Source of the DNA: Armatimonadota bacterium | GTDB lineage: Bacteria; Armatimonadota; UBA5829 | Direction of reading: 5' to 3' | Length of the DNA stretch: 5,383 nucleotides | Assembly (NCBI GenBank): GCA_026415535.1 | Contig: JAOAGX010000166.1 | Location: 1-5,383, forward strand | In this document: in pieces, positions 1 through 4,739 of the stretch | How positions within the stretch are numbered: position 1 is the stretch's first letter | How the letters are laid out: the number at the start of each line of letters is the position of its first letter | Made by a program: the position numbers and the translations under genes | The notes under the pieces: generated by a model | Seen by the model: the letters and a program-made list of their open reading frames with translations, nothing else | What the model was told of the DNA's origin: nothing | Database searches by the model: none

Positions 1-160
1 CCAAGAAACTGCTTCATCTATCGAGTTAGCCGCTTCGTAGGTTCTGTCCTGCCTTACCTTAAGACAAAGTTTATTTGACGGCACGGTTTGTGTGGCTATT
101 GCAGCTTTGAATTCTTAAGGAAACAAGAGTGATTAAAAATCGCACCTAAATAGGGGATCG
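1..160. other. Intergenic sequence downstream of the metallophosphoesterase gene
   Basis: This AT-richer stretch follows the stop codon of the minus-strand metallophosphoesterase gene. I found no convincing coding frame, RNA gene or strong hairpin with a T-tract in it, so the 3' end of that transcript is not defined here. Confidence 0.5.
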
Positions 161-1090
161 TTACGAACGCACTCGTCGGAGGGTAATGTAAGCTATCTCC
201 GGAGAACACAAGAAACGAACGTGAAGCTTGCTTGTGCCGACCCCACGATTTACAAACAATACGGGCGATTGAATATCGCTAAACTCGAGCTCTTTGCGTT
301 GGTCGAAACTATGGGACGATAGAGCCTCGGAATTAGCGTACCCCAATCTCGAAACACGAGAAAAGCCTGAGGTTTGGTAGACGTAAAGACCGTCGTTAAG
401 ATGCTTGTTCGAGCGCATATGGGACCAAATCGGCCCGATAAAAGGCAGTCGGACCTGACCGCCATGGGTATGGCCAGCTAAGATTAGATCGGCACCTCTT
501 TCCACTCCAAGCGGCGCCATAGAAGGACAGTGAGTCAGGAATATTATGAACTCCTCAGGATTGACTCCCTCGAACGCGGCGTCGACGTCAGCATACCGGC
601 TGAATGCGTCGTCTACACCTACTACCCTAATCGATTCGCACCCAAGACAGACCAAATCAGACGAATTGACCAAAAGTCGCATTCCTTCATGCGACAATGC
701 CTCGACGAGGACTTTGGTAGTCAACCAGGGTTTGTGTTCGGAGTTGCCCAACACGGCATAAATCGTTTTTGGCCCTTTGATTACAGAGCAGATGCGACGG
801 AAAATGTCGGATGCGCGAGGTTTCTGCGTGATGTCCCCTGTGATGAAACACATGTCAACCTCGCGCCGCGAGATCAAGTCCATAAGACGCCGCTCCAGCG
901 TTCCCAGCTTGGTAAGGTGCAAATCTGACAAGTGGAGAATCGTAATCCCGTCGAACGCGTGGGGCAAATTAGGAAAAGCAAGCTCGATATACCTTATCCG
1001 AATACTGAACTGCTCGATCAGTATCGCGTAAGCAAACGCGGCGACTGCCGTGACTCCACTAACTGTTGTCAAAACACTGTCTAGTAGCAA
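161..1090 (-). CDS. Membrane-anchored calcineurin-like metallophosphoesterase (YkuE-like)
   Basis: This gene encodes a predicted two-metal phosphoesterase of 309 residues; the substrate cannot be read from the sequence. A hydrophobic segment at about residues 7-25 should anchor the N-terminus in the membrane. The domain then shows the family motifs in order: SDLHL (D56, H58), TGD (D86), GNSEH (N116), THCP (H187) and GHTHGGQ (H207, H209). The end, FVNRGVGTS then ITLR, is typical of YkuE-like proteins. Two things are odd. The usual GNHD/GNHE motif reads GNSEH, moving the histidine two places. About 30-40 extra residues lie between GLYVY (235-239) and the terminal FVNRG (279-283), where relatives are usually short. 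The start is TTG: it is the only ATG, GTG or TTG between the upstream in-frame stop at 1112-1114 and the membrane segment. It lies 85 bases behind the acyl-ACP-reductase-like gene and is probably the second gene of that transcript. The family is secure; the physiological role is unknown. Confidence 0.9.
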   Translation of the reverse strand: MLLDSVLTTVSGVTAVAAFAYAILIEQFSIRIRYIELAFPNLPHAFDGITILHLSDLHLTKLGTLERRLMDLISRREVDMCFITGDITQKPRASDIFRRICSVIKGPKTIYAVLGNSEHKPWLTTKVLVEALSHEGMRLLVNSSDLVCLGCESIRVVGVDDAFSRYADVDAAFEGVNPEEFIIFLTHCPSMAPLGVERGADLILAGHTHGGQVRLPFIGPIWSHMRSNKHLNDGLYVYQTSGFSRVSRLGYANSEALSSHSFDQRKELEFSDIQSPVLFVNRGVGTSKLHVRFLCSPEIAYITLRRVRS

Positions 1091-1175
1091 TTGTCTTACT
1101 CGCGCGCGGATCTACGAACGTACGCCGCAATTCTGTTTTGAAAGAGACAATTCGAGTGAGGAAGCATAAGCTTAA

Positions 1176-2243
1176 TCACCGGCCGGCATTCTTCCTTATT
1201 CGCTCGATTTGCTCGTTGGTAACGGCCTTCTCGAAACTGCGGAAGCCGGCGAGTTTGAAGCCATGTTTGGCGGCAAGACGGCTGATCTCGTTGACCTGTT
1301 CGAGCGATACGTTCTTGCCGAGAGTAAAGTTCTCGTAGCGGCCTTCCAATGCCAAAATCATCGTCTCGCTCATACACGCGTAGGCCGTTTTCGGAGGAAA
1401 ACCAAAGTCAAAGTTGAAATTCACATCGCCCGGAACTTCGACCACTCCGCCTTCGATTACAAGAACATCATCTCGCTCCTGAACAACGCGAACCGATACG
1501 TCTCTAGGCCTTGCAATGTCGCAAACCACCGCGCCACGCTTGATGAAGTGTGGTTCGATTATGGCGTCTACAGCACTGGAAACTGTTATCACTATGTCGG
1601 CGTCGCGGATTCCCGATCCGATGTCGGTGGTTACGCTCACGTTCGCTCTAGATCCCTCGAGCTTTGTGACTAACTCTTCGAGCCTCTCATGTGAGAGATC
1701 AACCATTGTGAGCGCAGCGCATGTGTCCGCAAGGACCTGCGAGCATGTCCATCCGATGGACCCGGCAGCTCCAACAACAGCAGCATGAGCGTTCGAGGGA
1801 TCAATTCCCATTATCTCAGCAGCTTTAATGGAGCCTTCGATACCTGTCGCAACGGTGAAGCTGTTGCCTGTAGTCACCGCTATCCTAGACCGTTCTGCAA
1901 TCGTGACGCCACCGTCGCCAACAACGGAGGTATGTGCACCAAGCCCGACAATGCCCGCTCCGAGGTCTTCAGCTATCTTGACGGTATCGACGATCTTGCG
2001 ATAAACCTCTTCAAGAGGCAGGCTAGCAAGTAGTTTGGGGGTCAAAGGACAGCCCACAAACCAACCCTCTGCCTCTGCACCTGTAATCGAGCGCACACCG
2101 GTGATACGTGAGACCATCATCGGACTTTTATGACGCAAGCCCCATTCAACCCACGACTCAGGCAGCAGCTTTACAAACGGGTACTTCCGCGCGACATCTC
2201 TTTTTGCGGAGAGAGGATGAATGACAAAAGCGAATCTGTGCAA
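1176..2243 (-). CDS. Acyl-ACP reductase-like NAD(P)-dependent oxidoreductase (AAR family, non-cyanobacterial type)
   Basis: This 355-residue protein resembles cyanobacterial long-chain acyl-ACP reductase, which reduces acyl-ACP to fatty aldehyde with NADPH through a cysteine thioester. The N-terminal half contains FAFVIHPL and SRITGVRSITGAEAEGW, then VGLGAHTSVVGD (99-110) and TTGNSFTVA (124-132), which matches the TTGNTHTA region of the cyanobacterial enzyme. A Rossmann loop follows at G158-A-A-G-S-I-G164. C290 in YACMSETM aligns with the catalytic cysteine of the ACFAEAM motif, and LEGRYENFTLGKN plus AAKHGFKL match the conserved C-terminal blocks. The usual length is about 340-355 residues. 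The start is TTG, supported by a GAGGA ribosome binding site six bases upstream and no other start codon after the preceding in-frame stop. No aldehyde-deformylating oxygenase gene is next to it, so alkane synthesis is not implied. Such homologues are often auto-named shikimate dehydrogenase or simply dehydrogenase. The fold and family are well supported; the true substrate is not known. Confidence 0.85.
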   Translation of the reverse strand: MHRFAFVIHPLSAKRDVARKYPFVKLLPESWVEWGLRHKSPMMVSRITGVRSITGAEAEGWFVGCPLTPKLLASLPLEEVYRKIVDTVKIAEDLGAGIVGLGAHTSVVGDGGVTIAERSRIAVTTGNSFTVATGIEGSIKAAEIMGIDPSNAHAAVVGAAGSIGWTCSQVLADTCAALTMVDLSHERLEELVTKLEGSRANVSVTTDIGSGIRDADIVITVSSAVDAIIEPHFIKRGAVVCDIARPRDVSVRVVQERDDVLVIEGGVVEVPGDVNFNFDFGFPPKTAYACMSETMILALEGRYENFTLGKNVSLEQVNEISRLAAKHGFKLAGFRSFEKAVTNEQIERIRKNAGR

Positions 2244-2249
2244 GGAGAG

Positions 2250-2254
2250 TCCTC
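2250..2254 (-). promoter_or_regulatory. Ribosome binding site deciding the TTG start of the acyl-ACP-reductase-like gene
   Basis: The minus strand reads GAGGA, then six bases, then TTG. This is a good Shine-Dalgarno match at normal spacing. The reading frame upstream meets a stop after nine codons without any ATG, GTG or TTG, so it decides the start. Confidence 0.6.
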
Positions 2255-2301
2255 GATTAACTACTTCTGGTTATCGACTGTCTATCGCCGGTTCCCGGTA
2301 T

Positions 2302-2330
2302 ATTGTAACGCTGTATGCTGTATTGCTCAA
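2302..2330 (-). promoter_or_regulatory. Sigma-70-like promoter for the reductase-metallophosphoesterase transcript
   Basis: On the minus strand, TTGAGC (2325-2330, four of six matches to TTGACA) is followed by an exact 17-base spacer and TACAAT (2302-2307, five of six matches to TATAAT). Transcription should begin near 2295, leaving a leader of about 50 bases before the TTG start. The spacer is largely a tandem heptamer, ATACAGC twice. On the opposite strand TATATT at 2299-2304 could be a -10 box for the divergent hydrolase gene, but I see no good -35 for it. Confidence 0.5.
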
Positions 2331-2376
2331 GTCACAAACAGCAGGTGGTTTTAGTACTCGCGAAGTAGAAGATGAC

Positions 2377-2382
2377 AGGTGG
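2377..2382 (+). promoter_or_regulatory. Ribosome binding site of the GH110-like gene
   Basis: AGGTGG lies five bases before ATG at 2388 and differs from AGGAGG at one position. It favours ATG 2388 over the in-frame GTG at 2379, which lies inside this site and has only a weak purine run upstream. Confidence 0.5.
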
Positions 2383-2387
2383 CGGAA

Positions 2388-4118
2388 ATGACTGTTAGGT
2401 TATCTTTCCGGCTAGGTATAATACTGCTCGTAACATTAGTCGCTATGCTTAGTTTAGGAGCAGGAAAAATAACGACTGTGGATGTGACTGCGTTCGGAGC
2501 AATCGCAAACGATGGAAAAGACGATACCGCTGCAGTGCTCGCCGCGTTGGAAGAGTGCAAGAAGGTTGACAAAGCAAGGTTGGTTTTTCCAAAGGGAAAA
2601 TACAACTTCATCGCAGGTTCTAACCCGCAAGATCCGAAAACGCTTCTCCCTTTAAGTAATGTGCAGGGACTGTCAATTGACGGCAAAGGTTCTGAACTGA
2701 TCATTTGCGGCGTCACCGGGGTGTTTTCGTTCGCCAACTGCAACGGAATCACGATTAGAAACCTCGTCGTCGACTGGGCCCGACCACCATTTTCAGTAGG
2801 CAAGGTAATCTCAGTCGAGGAAAATCATTTCGACGTCCAGGTAGAACCGGAATATCCGGTCAAGGGTGGAGAACCGGTCGAGGCTTTCATGGAATATGAT
2901 CCGTCCACACGCATCCCAATGAGGCACGGATTGGAAGAATACTACTCCGTCATTAGGACGGAGCTGTTAAGAGAACAAGTCTTGCGCATACATCTCAGTC
3001 ACGCCGCCAAGATCAAGCCCGGATCACTCGCGGTACTACGCCATAAAGTCTATGGGCATTTCGCGTTCTATTTCGATCGATGTTCAGATGTGAAGATCCA
3101 AAATGTGACGGTACACACCGCACCCGGGATGGGACTTGGCGCAAGTGTATGTACTAATGTAACTCTCGAGCGATTTCGCGTCGTCCCTAGGACGGGGCGA
3201 CCTATGTCTTCCACAGCAGACGCCACCCATTTTAGTGGCTGTAAGGGCACGATCAAAATGGAAGGCTGCGAGTTCGAGGGTATGGGAGACGACGGGGCAA
3301 ATATCAAATCTGGCTTGTACCTGTCGCTCAAGCAAGAGCTAGACGATCACACGGTGCTTGCTCAGCACAACCTGAAGATGGCTAACCCACCCGATACAGG
3401 CGACATCATGGAAATATCACATGTGGACGACCTGATACCTTACGCAACTGCTAGGGTTAAGAAGGCCGAATTCCTACCCAACAACGGAATGCACCGGATA
3501 GAGTTCGATGACCGGTTACCCGACGCACTCAAAGAAGGAGACGTTTTTGGAAACGCTACGCGAACACCCAAAGTTCGTATCAAAAAGTGTCAGGTCCGCA
3601 ACAACCGCGCACGCGGGATGCTAATTCAGACCCGTGACGCCATAGTAGAAGGATGCAAATTCCAAGGCTGCACCGGACCAGGGATAATGGTTCTAACCGA
3701 GGTCGTCTACTTTTTCGAGTCGATAGGCACTCGGGACGTGACCGTCCGCAACTGCACGTTCGAAAACTGTAACTACGCCGCGACGAACGGCCCGGGGGCG
3801 TTGTGTGCAATGGCCTATCTCAGGGACTTCGCCTATCCGCCGAAACCGGGCGTCCACAAGAATGTTGTCTTCGAGGAAAACAAGATCATCAAATGCGACA
3901 ACTCCGCCATCTTTGCCGCAGGAGTAGACGGGATCACTATCAAAGGCAACCACATTGAAGGTGCTTGCAATGACCCTACCTCGGAATCGGGGAAGAACGC
4001 TATCTATGTCATGAGCAGCAAAGGAGCGCGAGTCGAGGAAAACACGATCGATCCCAAGAAGCAGGGAAACGGGTTTCAAAAAGCGGTTGCGATGGAAAAC
4101 GTCGCAACCGCGGAATAA
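2388..4118 (+). CDS. Secreted GH110-like beta-helix glycoside hydrolase (putative alpha-1,3-galactosidase)
   Basis: The protein has 576 residues from ATG 2388; the numbers below count from the in-frame GTG at 2379, three residues earlier. It begins with a signal peptide: basic residues, then a hydrophobic core (about 13-26), with cleavage expected near the LGAG at 26-29. Next comes VDVTAFGAIANDGKDDTAA, the usual opening of pectate-lyase-like beta-helix enzymes, and then repeated helix coils. Several blocks resemble family GH110, inverting exo-enzymes removing terminal alpha-1,3-linked galactose: VVDWARPPFSVGKV (130-143), VLRHKVYG (219-226), HTAPGMGLGA (246-255), TADATHFSGCKG (279-290), GMGDDG (301-306) and RNNRARGMLIQTRDA (407-421). 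D281, D304 and D305 keep the 23-residue spacing of the acidic residues I recall as catalytic in a studied GH110 enzyme. After DDG the sequence is ANIKSGLYL, where I expect an Asn-x-His-Gly pattern, so specificity may differ. Length is normal for the family. No sulfatase, transporter or other glycosidase adjoins it. The beta-helix hydrolase call is firm, GH110 likely, the exact substrate unproven. Confidence 0.8.
   Translation: MTVRLSFRLGIILLVTLVAMLSLGAGKITTVDVTAFGAIANDGKDDTAAVLAALEECKKVDKARLVFPKGKYNFIAGSNPQDPKTLLPLSNVQGLSIDGKGSELIICGVTGVFSFANCNGITIRNLVVDWARPPFSVGKVISVEENHFDVQVEPEYPVKGGEPVEAFMEYDPSTRIPMRHGLEEYYSVIRTELLREQVLRIHLSHAAKIKPGSLAVLRHKVYGHFAFYFDRCSDVKIQNVTVHTAPGMGLGASVCTNVTLERFRVVPRTGRPMSSTADATHFSGCKGTIKMEGCEFEGMGDDGANIKSGLYLSLKQELDDHTVLAQHNLKMANPPDTGDIMEISHVDDLIPYATARVKKAEFLPNNGMHRIEFDDRLPDALKEGDVFGNATRTPKVRIKKCQVRNNRARGMLIQTRDAIVEGCKFQGCTGPGIMVLTEVVYFFESIGTRDVTVRNCTFENCNYAATNGPGALCAMAYLRDFAYPPKPGVHKNVVFEENKIIKCDNSAIFAAGVDGITIKGNHIEGACNDPTSESGKNAIYVMSSKGARVEENTIDPKKQGNGFQKAVAMENVATAE
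4083..4111 (+). other. Perfect 10-bp stem-loop over the last codons of the GH110-like gene
   Basis: GCGGTTGCGA and TCGCAACCGC are exact reverse complements separated by nine bases (TGGAAAACG), ending four bases before the TAA stop. The stem is GC-rich and should fold in the mRNA. No T-tract follows, so it is not a standard intrinsic terminator. It could protect the 3' end or assist factor-dependent termination, or simply result from codon choice (KAVAMENVATAE). Confidence 0.5.
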
Positions 4119-4225
4119 TGGGTAACGCCAAATAACAGGTCTGCCGGCTTCGAGACTAATCCCCGCGAAGCATCAAAGCGAAAAGACTGATCCAAAACTG
4201 CAGACAACATAGCATCACGAAATCG

Positions 4226-4246
4226 TTTTGAGGCTGCGCCTCAAAA
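4226..4246. other. Hairpin TTTTGAGGC-TGC-GCCTCAAAA
   Basis: This is a perfect 9-bp stem with a three-base loop, 107 bases past the stop of the hydrolase gene. The 3' arm ends in AAAA and GGCGAC follows, so no U-tract forms on either strand beyond the stem. It may still act as an end-processing structure. It also abuts the 22-bp ladder: CAAAAG in its right arm falls 22 bases before the next ladder unit, so it may be an altered outer unit. Confidence 0.5.
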
Positions 4247-4255
4247 GGCGACACA

Positions 4256-4340
4256 CATTACTCTGAAAGTTGCCCCTCGTCATTCCAAAAGTCATCTTCG
4301 TCATCCTGAAAGATACAGTTCGCCATTCTGAAAGCCACGA
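4256..4340. repeat. Ladder of four degenerate ~22-bp repeat units
   Basis: The core CTGAAAG or a variant recurs at 4263, 4285 (CCAAAAG), 4306 and 4328, and a fifth time as TTGAGCA at 4350 inside the palindrome. Intervals are 22, 21, 22 and 22 bases. Most units also carry TCGTCAT or TCGCCAT just before the core. The units are copies of the outer part of the palindrome's left arm and are inverted relative to the 19-bp array on its other side. Confidence 0.65.
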
Positions 4341-4343
4341 CTC

Positions 4344-4407
4344 GTCATCTTGAGCAAGCGAGGGATCTCAGAGCGACGCCGAGATTCTTCGCTTCGCTCA
4401 GAATGAC
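4344..4407. repeat. Imperfect palindromic repeat element (about 64 bases)
   Basis: The left arm at 4344-4369 begins GTCATCTTGAGC and ends GGATCTC. The right arm at 4381-4407 begins GAGATTCTTCGC and ends CAGAATGAC. The loop is 11 bases. Over 27 aligned positions 22 pair exactly, three more could be G-U pairs in plus-strand RNA, one is a mismatch and one is a bulge. The consensus GTCATTCTGAGCGAAGCGAAG-ATCTC resembles an interspersed palindromic repeat that I recall from many unrelated bacterial genomes. It carries no transposase and would have to be moved or copied in trans, if it is mobile at all. Confidence 0.75.
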
Positions 4408-4627
4408 ATAGTGTGCCCAGAATGACATAGTGTGCTCAGAAGGACGTAGTGTGCCCAGAATGACATACCATGCTCAGAAGGACATAGTGTGCCCGGAATG
4501 ACATACCGTGCTCAGAAGTATACACTGTGTCCATAGGGACATAATATGCTCATAATGATATACTGTGCTCGGAACGACATATTGTGCCAAGGATTACATA
4601 CCGTATTCGGAATGACGGCATATCTAG
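4400..4627. repeat. 19-bp tandem repeat array, eleven units plus a degenerate twelfth
   Basis: The unit is AGAATGACATAGTGTGCYC. Units start at 4400, 4419, 4438, 4457, 4476, 4495, 4514, 4533, 4552, 4571 and 4590, all exactly 19 bases apart, and a worn copy sits at 4609-4627. The first unit overlaps the right arm of the palindrome. Units 1-6 are very similar and units 7-12 increasingly diverged. Units 3-4 and 5-6 form a 38-bp dimer with 35 of 38 positions identical. No unique spacers exist between units, so this is not CRISPR. The 19-base period and frequent stops exclude a coding repeat. Confidence 0.9.
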
Positions 4628-4636
4628 GTCCGCATC

Positions 4637-4690
4637 GTCCAAGAAGTCGTCGTAGTCGGTGGCAGTTACCTACCAAGAGCGTTTGCCAAA
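4637..4690 (-). pseudogene. Decayed copy of the C-terminal end of the quinate-dehydrogenase-like gene
   Basis: Bases 4641-4690 align without gaps to 4801-4850 inside the downstream gene, offset by exactly 160 bases, with 37 of 50 identical by my count. Read on the minus strand, the copy gives FGKRSW, a TAG stop at 4670-4672, then VTATDYDDFLDD. The intact gene gives LGKRPEEITASDYDDLLARL. Similarity at protein level in the matching phase, plus an in-frame stop, indicates a remnant of a tandem duplicate or of a duplicated gene end. It lies between the 19-bp array and the stop codon of the intact gene. Confidence 0.7.
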
Positions 4691-4705
4691 AGGAATAGCT
4701 TTGTA

Positions 4706-4733
4706 TAAAAAATAGTAAAAGAACACCTTGTTC
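4706..4733 (-). terminator. Weak intrinsic terminator of the quinate-dehydrogenase-like gene
   Basis: Six bases after the TGA stop, the minus strand reads GAACA-AGG-TGTTC followed directly by TTTTACTATTTTTTA. The stem is only 5 bp but the T-rich run and position fit an intrinsic terminator. Confidence 0.45.
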
Positions 4734-4739
4734 AGTTTC

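Larger units (their letters stand above)
4119..4739. other. Convergent, repeat-filled intergenic region (621 bases)
   Basis: The region lies between the 3' ends of the plus-strand hydrolase and the minus-strand quinate-dehydrogenase-like gene. Bases 4119-4225 hold nothing convincing beyond a weak pair GCTTCG (4147-4152) and CGAAGC (4166-4171). The rest is described in separate entries: a hairpin, a ladder of about 22-bp units, a palindrome, a 19-bp array, a gene-end remnant and a terminator. All frames in the repeats are broken by stops and I see no intact gene. Confidence 0.8.

Noticed and set aside
530..928. Plus-strand open frame opposite the metallophosphoesterase
   Set aside because: It is antisense to a gene with clear catalytic motifs and its translation shows no recognisable domain.
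1209..1673. Plus-strand open frame opposite the acyl-ACP-reductase-like gene
   Set aside because: It is an antisense shadow of a strongly supported gene and resembles no family I know.
1176..2243. Genuine shikimate dehydrogenase
   Set aside because: The conserved TTGNSFTVA, ACMSETM cysteine and C-terminal blocks fit the acyl-ACP reductase family, and I see no shikimate-binding signature.
2379..2381. GTG start for the GH110-like gene
   Set aside because: It lies within the AGGTGG site that serves ATG 2388 at ideal spacing, and its own upstream site is weak. It remains possible and would add three residues.
2372..2398. Eight-codon leader peptide (ATG 2372) overlapping the hydrolase start
   Set aside because: It has no good ribosome binding site and no meaningful codon pattern; such short frames arise by chance.
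4226..4246. Intrinsic terminator of the hydrolase gene
   Set aside because: The stem is good, but A residues rather than T residues follow the 3' arm in both readings, so there is no U-tract.
4400..4608. CRISPR-like regular repeat array
   Set aside because: Units are contiguous 19-mers without unique spacers, and no cas gene is present; it is a simple tandem repeat.
4256..4627. Insertion sequence or transposon
   Set aside because: There is no transposase frame and no matching target-site duplication that I can see; the palindrome could at most be a non-autonomous element.
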